50,350 bases of DNA from JBCCFW01 sp039029535 (GTDB lineage Bacteria > Acidobacteriota > JBCCFW01). Position 1 is the stretch's first letter. Every line of letters starts with the position of its first letter. The stretch is from the NCBI GenBank assembly GCA_039029535.1, contig JBCCFW010000034.1, positions 1 to 50,350 of the forward strand, read 5' to 3'. The translations under genes were made by a program, and so were the position numbers. The notes under the pieces are model-generated. The model saw nothing but the letters and a program-made list of their open reading frames with translations. It searched no databases and was not told where the DNA came from. Shown here in pieces: positions 15,062 to 23,184 of the stretch.

Positions 15062-17862
15062 GGGCAACCGAGCAGGCGCCCGGCCCGGCACGGCGTCGGG
15101 GAGGACGGTCGCTCGACACCCGCCGAGTCGACACCCGCGCTGCCTTCGTCCGTGGCCGTCACCGGGATGATCAGGTAGTACCGCCCCCCGTCACCGGGAG
15201 TGATGGTCGCCGACACCAGCGCCCCCTCGGTGTCGCAGAGCAGCGCCTCATGGCTGTACCAGTTCCCGAGGATGCCCTCGTGAACCGTGTGGTCCACCGC
15301 CTCGGCGCTGCAGCTCGTCGACCAGCTCAGGATGAGCTCGGTGCCCGACCTCCGAATGGTCAGCGGATCTCCGGGTCGATCGGCGGTGCCGGAGGGCACG
15401 GCCCCTGGCAGGGCCGCGGTGCACTTCACCACCGCACAGTCGGTGCCGTCGCCGGCGTAGGTCCCCGAGAGCCCCGCGCAGCTCATGGCGTCGAGATTCA
15501 CGCAGGTCGAGTCGGGCAGGCAGCAGGCCCCCATCCCGCAGGACACCGTCGCGCAGCTGCTCCCCGCACCCTGGGCGACGCCACCGGTGACCATGCAATC
15601 GGCCGGCGTGACGTCGGCACAGGTCCCGTCGGGGTAGCAGCAGGCCTGAATCATCGCCGGCTCGCACTCGGTGTCGGCGCAAGTGCTGCCCTCGCCCTGC
15701 GGCATGCCGCCCTGGATCGTGCAGTCCTCCACGGTCAGGTCGTTGCAGAAGGGCATGCCGAAGTCGAGGCAGCAGGCCTCGATGGCACAGCTCGTGGTCG
15801 CGCAGCTCGTGCCCGGAGGCTGAGGCGCACCGCCCATGGTGAAGCACTCGAAGAAGTCGACGTCGGCGCAGGTGCCGTCGGGCAGGCAGCACGCGCTGGC
15901 GTTGCAGTCGATGTCGGCGCAGCGAGTGCCCTCGCCCCGGCTCTCGCCGCCCATCGCCGTGCAGTCGGCGACGATCAAGTCCATGCACTCCATCTCGAAG
16001 GGACCGAAGATGCAGCAGGCTTCCGTCTCGGGGCAGGTCGTCGTCGCGCACTCGCTGCCGACCCCCTGTGGGAAGCCGCCGAGCGGACCACACTCACCGG
16101 CCACCTCGTCGGAGCAGGTCGAGTCGGGGAAGCAGCACGCCATGACGGCCGAACAGTCGTCGGCGGTGCAGTTCGTGTCTTCGCCGAGGAAGCTGCCGCC
16201 CACCGTCCCGCACTGAACGCGAGTGAGCTCGCGACAGGTGAAGCCTCCCCCACCGTCGTCCTGGCAGCAGGCGCCGATGGTCTCCTCGCAACGGGGCCCG
16301 GTGCAGGGCATCCCGGGATCGCGCGACATGCCACCGGCGCCGGCACACTCCATCGGGTCGAGGTCGAGGCAGCTTCCGTCAGGGAAGCAGCACCCCGTCG
16401 CGTCGCAGTCGGTGGTCGCACAGGTGGTGCCCGCCCCCTGCGAGGTACCGCCCCGCATGGCGCACTCGGCTGGCTCGAGATCCTCGCAGGTCGACGGACC
16501 GCCGGGCCCGGCCGGCAGGCAGCAGGCCTCGACCACCGGACAGGTCGTCCCGGCGCAGTCAGTGCCGGTGCCCTGGGGCGTTCCGCCGGCGACCGAGCAG
16601 TCGGTCACCGTCTCGTCGGTGCAGGTGCCTTCCGGGAAGCAGCAAGCCTGCATCTCGTTGCAGTCGACGCCCATGCAGTCGGTACCGACCCCGAAGAACA
16701 CCCCGCCGTCGGCGGTGCAGTCGGCTTCGCTGCGCAGCTCACAGGTGTTCCCACCGGGATCGGCCAGGCAGCACGCTCCCCTCGTGTCGGGGCAGGTGAC
16801 GTCCATGCAGCTCATGCCCGGCATGTCGGGGGCGCCGCCCATCCCGATGCAGGTCATGAAGTCGAGGTCCATGCAGCTTCCGTCGGGGAAGCAGCAGGCG
16901 CTCATGTCGCAGGCGGTGTCGGCGCAACTCGTCCCCGCTCCCTGCGGCATGCCGGCCATGGCCATGCAGTCGTCGGGAGTCAGGTCTTGGCAGAAGCCGG
17001 GCCCTCCCGGGAAGGTGATGCAGCAGGCCTGGATGTCGGGGCAGGCCGTGCTCGCGCAATCGGTGCCAGGCCCCTGAGAGACCCCGCCCGACAGGTCGCA
17101 GTCGGCGACGCCGAGGTCCATGCAGCTGGCGTCGTCGGCACAGCAGGCCTGCACCTCATTGCAGTCGAGACTCATGCAATCGGTGCCGTCTCCGCGGAAG
17201 CTGCCGCCGGCCGCCTCACAGCCGGTGCGAGTCAGGACTTCGCAAGCGAAGCCCAACGGACCCGGCACGCAGCAGGCCCCGGTGGGCACCATGCACGGCA
17301 GGTCCATGCAACTCGCCCCGTCGATGGGCAAGCCACCGACCATGGCGCACTCGAAGACGCCGATGTCGAGACAGGTACCGTCATCGAAGCAGCAAGCCGA
17401 GCCATCACACGCGACGGCGTCACAGGTCGTCCCGGGCCCCTGGGCCTCGCCACCCATCGGAGCGCAGTCCGCAGGAGGTAGCTCGAGGCAGCCGTCGGGA
17501 CCGAAGGGGAGACAGCACGCTTGCGGGGCGAGGCAGTCGACGCTGGCGCACTCCGTCCCGACGCCCTGAAAGCCCCCCAACATCGCTCGGCAGTCGTCCG
17601 CGGTGGTGTCCATGCAGAGTCCGCCCGGAAGACAACAGGCCCCGACCGCCGGAAGGCAGATCACGCCAGCACAGTCGGAACCAGGCCCTTGCGGCGCACC
17701 GCCCATGCCCAGGCAAGCCATGGGATCGAGATCGGCACAACTGCCGTCGGTGAAGCAGCAGGCCTCCTGGGCTCGAGCTCCGGTCGCCGCCAGCGCGATC
17801 AGGCAACAGGACACGAGCAGGCTCGTGCGAAGGGCAGGCAGGTTCCACGAAATCCAGCTCAT
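15058..17862 (-). CDS. Secreted cysteine-rich protein with 19 six-Cys repeats
   Basis: A 934-residue protein with a signal peptide (hydrophobic core LLVSCCLIALAATGARA) followed by 19 tandem units of about 41 residues. Each unit follows ACC-x(4-9)-C-x(8-9)-C-x(12-14)-C-x(5)-C with GG near the middle (for example ACCFPDGSCMDLDF). A C-terminal tail of about 116 residues contains YSHEALLC and a GGRYYLIIPVTATDEGSAG stretch that also appears, in diverged form, at the end of the beta-helix protein at 46560. Similar ACC-type repeats are known in secreted proteins of several large-genome bacteria, without assigned function. Six cysteines per unit suggest disulfide-rich, stable extracellular modules. 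The ATG at 17862 has GAGGAG upstream. The next gene downstream overlaps its stop. Confidence 0.85.
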   Translation of the reverse strand: MSWISWNLPALRTSLLVSCCLIALAATGARAQEACCFTDGSCADLDPMACLGMGGAPQGPGSDCAGVICLPAVGACCLPGGLCMDTTADDCRAMLGGFQGVGTECASVDCLAPQACCLPFGPDGCLELPPADCAPMGGEAQGPGTTCDAVACDGSACCFDDGTCLDIGVFECAMVGGLPIDGASCMDLPCMVPTGACCVPGPLGFACEVLTRTGCEAAGGSFRGDGTDCMSLDCNEVQACCADDASCMDLGVADCDLSGGVSQGPGTDCASTACPDIQACCITFPGGPGFCQDLTPDDCMAMAGMPQGAGTSCADTACDMSACCFPDGSCMDLDFMTCIGMGGAPDMPGMSCMDVTCPDTRGACCLADPGGNTCELRSEADCTADGGVFFGVGTDCMGVDCNEMQACCFPEGTCTDETVTDCSVAGGTPQGTGTDCAGTTCPVVEACCLPAGPGGPSTCEDLEPAECAMRGGTSQGAGTTCATTDCDATGCCFPDGSCLDLDPMECAGAGGMSRDPGMPCTGPRCEETIGACCQDDGGGGFTCRELTRVQCGTVGGSFLGEDTNCTADDCSAVMACCFPDSTCSDEVAGECGPLGGFPQGVGSECATTTCPETEACCIFGPFEMECMDLIVADCTAMGGESRGEGTRCADIDCNASACCLPDGTCADVDFFECFTMGGAPQPPGTSCATTSCAIEACCLDFGMPFCNDLTVEDCTIQGGMPQGEGSTCADTECEPAMIQACCYPDGTCADVTPADCMVTGGVAQGAGSSCATVSCGMGACCLPDSTCVNLDAMSCAGLSGTYAGDGTDCAVVKCTAALPGAVPSGTADRPGDPLTIRRSGTELILSWSTSCSAEAVDHTVHEGILGNWYSHEALLCDTEGALVSATITPGDGGRYYLIIPVTATDEGSAGVDSAGVERPSSPTPCRAGRLLGCP
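15409..17769 (-). repeat. 19 tandem six-cysteine protein repeats with a four-unit higher-order period
   Basis: Repeats begin at the first QEACC after the signal peptide and end at CTAAL. Insert length and first residues cycle with period four: QACC with a 7-9 residue insert, SACCFPDGSC-type, GACC with an insert, then QACCFPEGT-type. Units 3-6, 7-10, 11-14 and approximately 15-18 follow this cycle, with units 1, 2 and 19 as caps. This indicates expansion of a four-repeat block of about 165 residues. Confidence 0.85.
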
Positions 17863-17921
17863 GTCCTCACTCCTCGTGCGCGGAACTTACTCCGTCCCGA
17901 GGAGCTGCGGGAACAGTGTCG

Positions 17922-17938
17922 ATCGACCCTGGGTCGAT
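17922..17938. promoter_or_regulatory. Perfect 17-bp palindrome, likely ArsR operator
   Basis: ATCGACCC-T-GGGTCGAT has 8-bp perfect arms around one base and ends 5 bases before the arsR-family ATG. ArsR repressors commonly bind such palindromes over their own promoter. The site also lies in the 81-bp gap to the divergent Cys-rich gene. Confidence 0.65.
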
Positions 17939-17943
17939 TTGAC

Positions 17944-18276
17944 ATGAATGACCCTTCAAGTCAGAGTGTGGTGGTGACCACCGAAGCGAGCACCACCTCC
18001 TGCGCCGAGCTCCTGCGCGCCCTCGCCGACGGCACCCGCCTCTCGGTGCTGCGCGAGCTCCAGGACGGCCCTCGCACGGTCGCCGAGATCAACGAGCAGC
18101 TCCAGCTCGAGCAGAGCCTGCTCTCACACCACCTGCGGGTCCTCCGCGAGCACGGGCTGGTCAGCTCGGAACGGCGGGGCAAGGGTGTCCTCTACCGACT
18201 GACCCGTGACGACGACCGGGCGCCGGGCGAACTCGATCTCGGCTGCTGCCGCTTGAACTTCGAAGACCCCGCCTGA
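17944..18276 (+). CDS. ArsR-family transcriptional regulator of the pst operon
   Basis: A 110-residue winged-helix regulator. The helix-turn-helix spans about residues 20-90 (RALADGTRLSVLRELQDGP, then HHLRVLREHGLVSSERRGKG and VLYRLT). The canonical ArsR metal site ELCVCD is absent, but vicinal cysteines occur at the C-terminus (LDLGCCRLNF), which could bind a soft metal or metalloid. That is inference. Upstream in-frame codons were rejected because they overlap the divergent gene and the palindromic operator. No Shine-Dalgarno is seen in the 5 bases between operator and ATG, so a leaderless transcript is possible. It overlaps pstS by one base (TGATG) and likely represses the whole operon. Confidence 0.88.
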   Translation: MNDPSSQSVVVTTEASTTSCAELLRALADGTRLSVLRELQDGPRTVAEINEQLQLEQSLLSHHLRVLREHGLVSSERRGKGVLYRLTRDDDRAPGELDLGCCRLNFEDPA

Positions 18277-19085
18277 TGACTCGTCTCCTCCCCTGCCTGC
18301 TGCTCGTGGCGCTGAGCCTCGGCTGCTCGCGACCCGATCCCGACCTCCGGCTCATCCTCACCGGTTCGAGCACGGTGGCGCCCCTCGCCACCGAGATCGC
18401 CCATCACTTCGAGAGCGAGAACCCAGGCATCCGCGTGGACGTCCAGTCGGGTGGCTCGTCCCGCGGCGTGGCCGACACCCGCCGAGGGCTGGCCGACATC
18501 GGGATGATCTCCCGCGACCTCTTGCCTGAAGAGACCGACCTGATCGCCCACGTGATCGCACGCGACGGCATCGGCGTCATCGTCCACGCCGACAACCCCA
18601 TCCAACGACTCAGCAGCACGCAGCTCCGCGCCATCTACACGAGGGCGGTGACCGACTGGGCCGAGCTCGGTGGCGCGCCGGGTCGCATCACCGTCGTGAA
18701 CAAGGCCGCTGGTCGCGCGACGCTCGCGGTCTTCCTCGAGCACCTGCAGCTGCGTCCCGACGAGGTGAGCGCGGACGTCGTCATCGGTGAAAACGAGCAC
18801 GGCATCAAGACGGTCGCCGGCGACCCCGGCGCGATCGGCTACGTGAGCATCGGCGCAGCCGAGCACGACCGGGGGCTCGGCATTCCCGTTCGGCTCGTCG
18901 AGCTCGACGGAGTGACGGCCTCCCGCACCGCGGTCGCGACCGGTCGCTACCCGATGAGTCGCCCCCTCTGTCTCGTCACGCACGGCCCTCCTGCCGGACT
19001 CGCCCGACGCTTCATCGACCACGCCCGTTCCGAGAGCGCACATGAGCTGGCCGCGACTCAGTCCTTCGTCCCCGCCAGCTCGTGA
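18276..19085 (+). CDS. pstS: Phosphate ABC transporter substrate-binding lipoprotein
   Basis: A 269-residue periplasmic-type binding protein with a lipoprotein signal (LLLVALSLGC, lipobox LSLGC). The phosphate-site loops LTGSSTVAPLATEIA and QSGGSSRGVADTRRG are typical of PstS. It would capture oxyanion and deliver it to PstC/PstA. It is short relative to many PstS proteins. It starts at TGATG on the arsR stop, so it is translationally coupled to an ArsR regulator rather than to a PhoB-type system; no phoU or phoB is in the window. An arsenate- or other oxyanion-related role is an alternative to plain phosphate uptake. Confidence 0.9.
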   Translation: MTRLLPCLLLVALSLGCSRPDPDLRLILTGSSTVAPLATEIAHHFESENPGIRVDVQSGGSSRGVADTRRGLADIGMISRDLLPEETDLIAHVIARDGIGVIVHADNPIQRLSSTQLRAIYTRAVTDWAELGGAPGRITVVNKAAGRATLAVFLEHLQLRPDEVSADVVIGENEHGIKTVAGDPGAIGYVSIGAAEHDRGLGIPVRLVELDGVTASRTAVATGRYPMSRPLCLVTHGPPAGLARRFIDHARSESAHELAATQSFVPASS

Positions 19086-19905
19086 CCGCATCCTCGGCCT
19101 CACCGCCCGCGCGACCGGCTTGCTCGGCGTGTCGGCCGTGGTGTTGGTCGGGCTCTTCCTCCTGAAGGAGACCGGCTCACTCCTCGGCCGCGTCCCTCTC
19201 GAGGCCCTCTTCGGCTCCGAGTGGCAGCCCTCCCTCGGCCGTTACGGGCTCGCTCCGATCCTCGTCGGCTCGGTGACGGTGACCCTGGGCTCGGTCCTGC
19301 TCGCGACGCCGCTCGGCGTCTTGCTGGCGGTGTTTCTCCAGTTCCACGCGCCTCCGTCGGTCGCGACCGTCCTGCTTCGTGGGCTCGAGCTCCTCGCCGG
19401 CGTCCCGTCGGTGGTCTTCGGCTTCCTCGGCCTGACGAGCCTCGCTCCCCTCCTCGGCCAGACGCTGCTGACGGGCGTCCTCGTCCTCGGCCTGATGATC
19501 TTGCCGACGCTCGCGCTGCTCGCTCACTCGGGCCTGGCCTCCGTGGGCTCGGGTCCTCGCCTCGCGGCGGCGGCCCTCGGCCTGAGCGTCCCCGCCATCG
19601 CCTGGCGCGTGATCGTCCCGGCTGCGCGACGCACCCTGACCACGGCAGTGCTGCTCGCGACGGGTCGTGCGCTGGGGGAGACCATGGCCGTGCTCATGGT
19701 GACCGGCAACGTCATCGACTGGCCTCGTTCTCTCACCGCACCGGTGCGCACCCTGACCGCACACGTCGCGCTCGAGATGTCCTACGCCGAAGGCGACCAC
19801 CGTGCCGCGCTCTTCCTGAGCGGTCTCGTCTTGTTCCTGCTGGCCGGTGCGCTCGTCGTGCTCGGCGCTCGGCTCGGTCGAGCCGGAGCGACCGCTCGTG
19901 GATGA
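19042..19905 (+). CDS. pstC: Phosphate ABC transporter permease PstC
   Basis: A 287-residue inner-membrane permease with about six hydrophobic helices. Family motifs include YGLAPILVGSVTVTLGSVLL near the first periplasmic loop, LLAGVPSVVFGFLGL, and the EAA-like loop AAAALGLSVPAIAWRVIVP with GRALGETMAVLMVTGN. The start ATG overlaps pstS by 44 bases. A later start would remove the first helix context, so I kept it. It pairs with PstA to form the channel energised by PstB. Confidence 0.92.
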   Translation: MSWPRLSPSSPPARDRILGLTARATGLLGVSAVVLVGLFLLKETGSLLGRVPLEALFGSEWQPSLGRYGLAPILVGSVTVTLGSVLLATPLGVLLAVFLQFHAPPSVATVLLRGLELLAGVPSVVFGFLGLTSLAPLLGQTLLTGVLVLGLMILPTLALLAHSGLASVGSGPRLAAAALGLSVPAIAWRVIVPAARRTLTTAVLLATGRALGETMAVLMVTGNVIDWPRSLTAPVRTLTAHVALEMSYAEGDHRAALFLSGLVLFLLAGALVVLGARLGRAGATARG

Positions 19906-20743
19906 CTCGCTGCGAGACCGCGTCGCGACGGCCGCCGCCTGGGCCGCGGCCGTGCTGGTCGGCCTCGTGCTGACCTGGCTCCTGTTCGACCTCGCCCGTC
20001 GCGGTCTCCCCGCCTGGTCGCTCGAGCTGGTGGTCGCCAGCCCTCGCGACGCCGGACGCGCGGGCGGCATCGCCCCCATCCTCGTGTCGACGGCGCTCAT
20101 CCTTCTCACTTGCCTGGCGGCCGTCGTCCCGGTGGGGCTCGGAACGGCGGTGCTGCTCTCGGAGGTGCTGAGCGAGGACAGGCTCATCACCCGCGTGAGT
20201 CGACGCAGCCTCGACCTCCTCGCGGGCGTCCCGTCCATCGTCTTCGGACTCTTCGGCAACGCCTTCTTCTGTGTCGCTCTGGGCCTCGGCTTCTCCATCC
20301 TGTCGGGAGGCCTGACCCTGGCCGTCATGGTCTTGCCGCTCTTCGCCCGCGCCTCGGAAGAAGCCCTGCGCTCGGTGGGTCGCCGTGATCGATTGGCCGC
20401 CGCCGCGCTCGGCCTCTCGCGCACGCGCACGCTCTGGTCGGTGCTCTTGCCCCGCGCCTTGCCGGCATTGATCGCAGCGCTCGTCCTGTCGCTGGGTCGG
20501 GCCGCTGCCGAAACGGCCGCCCTGGTCTTCACCAGCGGCTACGTCGCCCGGATGCCGAGCTCGCTCTTCGACTCGGGTCGCGCGCTCTCGGTTCACGTGC
20601 TCGACCTGGCCCTCAACGTGCCCGGCGGCGACGCGCGGGCGGCCGCCTCCGCCCTGCTCCTCCTCGTCGTCTTGCTGATGATCAACTCGGGTGCCCTGGC
20701 GCTCGGCTCACGGCTGCAGCGCCGGTTGGTGGCGACCGCATGA
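19898..20743 (+). CDS. pstA: Phosphate ABC transporter permease PstA
   Basis: A 281-residue permease beginning at GTG 19898, which overlaps the pstC stop by 8 bases. A longer ATG-initiated form would overlap more and adds a non-homologous leader. Motifs are GGIAPILVSTALI, SLDLLAGVPSIVFGLFGNAFF and the cytoplasmic EAA-like loop AAAALGLSRTRTLWSVLLP with GRAAAETAALVFTSG. Six hydrophobic helices are visible. It forms the second half of the translocation pore. Confidence 0.92.
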   Translation: MDDSLRDRVATAAAWAAAVLVGLVLTWLLFDLARRGLPAWSLELVVASPRDAGRAGGIAPILVSTALILLTCLAAVVPVGLGTAVLLSEVLSEDRLITRVSRRSLDLLAGVPSIVFGLFGNAFFCVALGLGFSILSGGLTLAVMVLPLFARASEEALRSVGRRDRLAAAALGLSRTRTLWSVLLPRALPALIAALVLSLGRAAAETAALVFTSGYVARMPSSLFDSGRALSVHVLDLALNVPGGDARAAASALLLLVVLLMINSGALALGSRLQRRLVATA

Positions 20744-21522
20744 GCGAGATCCGTTCGCGCCCCAAGCTCGTGATCGAGAACCTCTCCGTTCGTTATGGTG
20801 CTCGCTGGGCCTTCCGAGACGTGAGCTTCGAGATCCCCGACGGTGGCCTCACCGCCCTGGTCGGACCGTCGGGCTGTGGCAAGTCGAGCCTGCTCCACTG
20901 TCTCGATCGTCTCACCGACCTCATCCCGGGCGCCCGCGTCGACGGCTCGATCCGACTCGACGACGAGGAGGTCCTCGGGCCGAAGGTCGACGTGCTCGCC
21001 CTGCGCCGGCGGATCGGGCTCATCTCTCAGGCGCCCAACCCCTTCGCCGCGAGCCTCCGCAAGAACGTCGAGATGCCCCTGACGGAGCACGGCATGAAGG
21101 ATCCGCAAGAGCGACAAGACGTCCTGGAGAGAGTCCTGCGCGAGGTCGGGCTCTGGGACGAGGTCGCGGATCGACTCGATGTCGACGCGCTCTCGCTCTC
21201 GGGCGGTCAGCAGCAACGCCTGTGCATCGCGCGAGCATTGGCACTTCAGCCCGAGGTGCTGCTGCTCGACGAGCCGTGCAGTGCCCTCGACCCGCTCGCC
21301 CGGGGCGTCGTCGAGGACCTCCTCACGGCGCTCGCGGAGCGAATGAGCCTGGTCGTCGTGACTCACGATCTCGCGCAGGCCCGTCGTCTCGCCGACGAGC
21401 TGGCCGTGTTCTGGTGGCGGGGCGGGGCCGGTTGCCTCGTCGCGTCCGGACCGGCCGAGCGAGTCTTCGTCGACCCGGCCGACCCCGACGCGGCTGCCTA
21501 CCTGCGAGGCGAGCGGAGCTGA
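20740..21522 (+). CDS. pstB: Phosphate ABC transporter ATPase PstB
   Basis: A 260-residue ABC ATPase overlapping pstA by 4 bases. It has Walker A GPSGCGKSS, the Q-loop region LISQAPNPFAASLRKNV (matching the PstB pattern QxPNPFP with A for P), signature LSGGQQQRLCIARALA, Walker B VLLLDEPCSALDP and the switch His in VVVTHDLAQARR. It powers PstCA. It is the last gene of the operon, and a hairpin overlaps its stop codon. Confidence 0.93.
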   Translation: MSEIRSRPKLVIENLSVRYGARWAFRDVSFEIPDGGLTALVGPSGCGKSSLLHCLDRLTDLIPGARVDGSIRLDDEEVLGPKVDVLALRRRIGLISQAPNPFAASLRKNVEMPLTEHGMKDPQERQDVLERVLREVGLWDEVADRLDVDALSLSGGQQQRLCIARALALQPEVLLLDEPCSALDPLARGVVEDLLTALAERMSLVVVTHDLAQARRLADELAVFWWRGGAGCLVASGPAERVFVDPADPDAAAYLRGERS

Positions 21523-21542
21523 GCCGACCGTCCTCTCGGCTC
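21521..21542 (+). terminator. Terminator-like hairpin at the end of the pst operon
   Basis: Perfect 7-bp arms GAGCCGA and TCGGCTC with an 8-base loop begin inside the pstB stop codon. No T-tract follows, as is common for hairpins in this GC-rich window. Confidence 0.5.
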
Positions 21543-21898
21543 GAGTCGCGCTTGCGATCGCGTCCGACCGGCCGGCCGGTGTGGAGCCGCCGGGCCTGAC
21601 GCTGCACGGTGGAGTGCGCCACTCCGAGGATGCGAGCGATCTTGCGCAACGCCACGTGCCCGACCAGCTCCGCGATGGGTTCCTGAAGGTCGGGCCTCCG
21701 CAGCCAGTAGGTCGAACAGAAGGTCTGACTCGAAAACGAGAGGCTGCAGTGCAGGCAGCGGAAGCGCTGCACCTCGTGGGGCGGGGCCTTGCGACGGTAG
21801 ACACCGTTGCGCTCGTAGCGCCAGCCGGTGGAAGTCCGATGAAAGCGACAGCTCGGTCGGGGGCAGAAGGGTGGTTCGAAGCGGAGTGGTTCAGTCAT
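21523..21898 (-). pseudogene. Truncated transposase-like protein (N-terminal zinc/HTH part)
   Basis: From an ATG at 21898 the frame encodes paired cysteines (FCPRPSC and FRCLHC), the stretch SFSSQTFCSTYWLRRPDLQ, and an HTH-like KIARILGVAHSTVQRQARRL. This is an N-terminal module seen in some IS transposases: zinc ribbon followed by helix-turn-helix. About 105 codons in, the recognisable part ends and the frame runs antisense into pstB with no DDE catalytic domain. I infer a decayed insertion-sequence fragment. It fills most of the 519-base gap between pstB and the membrane-protein gene. No terminal inverted repeats or target duplications were identified. Confidence 0.6.
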
Positions 21899-21974
21899 GC
21901 CTCGTGACAGAGCACGAAGCTTGCCAACCGGCGAGATCGCCCTCCTGGACGGTCTCACGACCTCTCACGCCGAT

Positions 21975-21999
21975 GAGCCGTCGACCGATTCGTCGGCTC
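21975..21999. terminator. Hairpin between transposase remnant and membrane-protein gene
   Basis: Outer arms GAGCCG and CGGCTC enclose a smaller CCGA-TTCG-TCGG stem. It lies downstream of the leftward membrane-protein gene ending at 22042 and could end that transcript. The same outer stem is used by the hairpin after pstB. Confidence 0.35.
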
Positions 22000-22041
22000 G
22001 TCCTGACGACTGTCGGGGAGGCTGGACGATTCAGCGCACGC

Positions 22042-23184
22042 TCAGCTCCCCACCGCGTAGCGGAACCACGGGAGCTGCACGAGCGGGTGGTTGAGCCAGC
22101 CGAGCAGCGGCACGTAGACGAAGAACTGCGCCACGTAGACTTGGATGCCGAACGCGAGGCCGAGAAGCAGGAGTCCCCCAACGTGTAGGAGACGCCACGC
22201 CCGCCCACCGGTCGCCCGCGCCACTCGCACCAGGGTTGGCGCGTCCTCGTGCTCGGGTGCTCCATCGAGGTCCAGGTGGCGCAAGGCGTCCTGCTCGCGC
22301 GGGTGAAGCTCGTCGATCCCGACTCGACCCGAGGCGACCGCGTCGACGAGCAAGGTGGCGTGCAGCCGACCCGCGAGCCACTTGAGAGTGGTCGCGGCGG
22401 CCATGACCCAGGTCGCGATGACCAGGAAGTAGAGCCCGAGGAGGTCTTCGGCTTGCTTCGCCGTCATGCCCGCCGGAGCCCACTCGGGGTTCTCGAGGAA
22501 GGTCGGCACCACGCGCAAGAGGAGGAGTGGCAGTCCAGCCACGACCCAGGCGGCGCTCAGCAAGAGCACGCGGGTCGGTCGGGTGCCGAGCAGGCGTCGC
22601 TGAAGTCGGAGCTGCCAGAACACGCTCCAGTCTTCCGTCAGCGACAGGCGGGCTTGAGCCAGGGGAAGATGCCAGAGCGCGAGGGCAAAGAGCAGCAGGC
22701 CCAGCCAACCCAGCAGCGGCCCCATGGAGGCGAGCTCGTATCCCTTGTGGAAGGAGTTTTCCCAGCCAGCACGCCATGAGAAGGCCCAAAGCGCCGTCCC
22801 CGGGAGCGTGAGCAACAGCACGTGAACGAAGCCTCGCAGGCCCCGCATGAGGTTGCGTCCCAGCACGCGGAAACCGGGACCACGTCGATGGAGCCAGGCC
22901 GGCCAGGCCGCCATCTCCTCGAGCTCACTGCCCGCGACGGCGTCCGCCAGGGCGACACCCTTCTCGCTCGAGGGGCTACGACGATGGAGACCCTGCAAGA
23001 ACGACCGTCTTTGGATCGCGAGCATCCAGCCGAGGGAGAGGAAGGCCGTCGGCAAGAACTGACAGCAGAACGCACCGATGACGAAGCTGGAAAGCCAGCG
23101 CCAGGCTCGACGGAGGAGCCCGGGCTCGGCTCGAGTCTCGGACGAGATCGTCGACTCGACGACGGGTTGCGGCAGGCTGCTCAC
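22042..23184 (-). CDS. Multi-spanning membrane protein of unknown function
   Basis: A 380-residue protein with about seven hydrophobic segments (for example FVIGAFCCQFLPTAFLSLGW, LLGWLGLLLFALALWHLPLA, GLYFLVIATWVMAAATTL, VGGLLLLGLAFGIQVYVAQF), so probably an integral inner-membrane protein. I do not recognise a family. The GTG start overlaps the stop of the upstream phosphatase-like gene by 4 bases (GTGA), so the two are translationally coupled and may act together. The C-terminal end NHPLVQLPWFRYAVGS is not a known signal. Confidence 0.75.
   Translation of the reverse strand: MSSLPQPVVESTISSETRAEPGLLRRAWRWLSSFVIGAFCCQFLPTAFLSLGWMLAIQRRSFLQGLHRRSPSSEKGVALADAVAGSELEEMAAWPAWLHRRGPGFRVLGRNLMRGLRGFVHVLLLTLPGTALWAFSWRAGWENSFHKGYELASMGPLLGWLGLLLFALALWHLPLAQARLSLTEDWSVFWQLRLQRRLLGTRPTRVLLLSAAWVVAGLPLLLLRVVPTFLENPEWAPAGMTAKQAEDLLGLYFLVIATWVMAAATTLKWLAGRLHATLLVDAVASGRVGIDELHPREQDALRHLDLDGAPEHEDAPTLVRVARATGGRAWRLLHVGGLLLLGLAFGIQVYVAQFFVYVPLLGWLNHPLVQLPWFRYAVGS

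Noticed and set aside
14174..15178. A 334-codon open frame on the plus strand
   Set aside because: Antisense to the FAD monooxygenase, which has all three FAD motifs on the minus strand.
15250..17481. A 743-codon open frame on the plus strand
   Set aside because: It is antisense to the Cys-rich repeat gene. Its Ala/Gly/His/Arg-rich composition and repeat period are mirror images of the real repeats, and no domain is recognisable.
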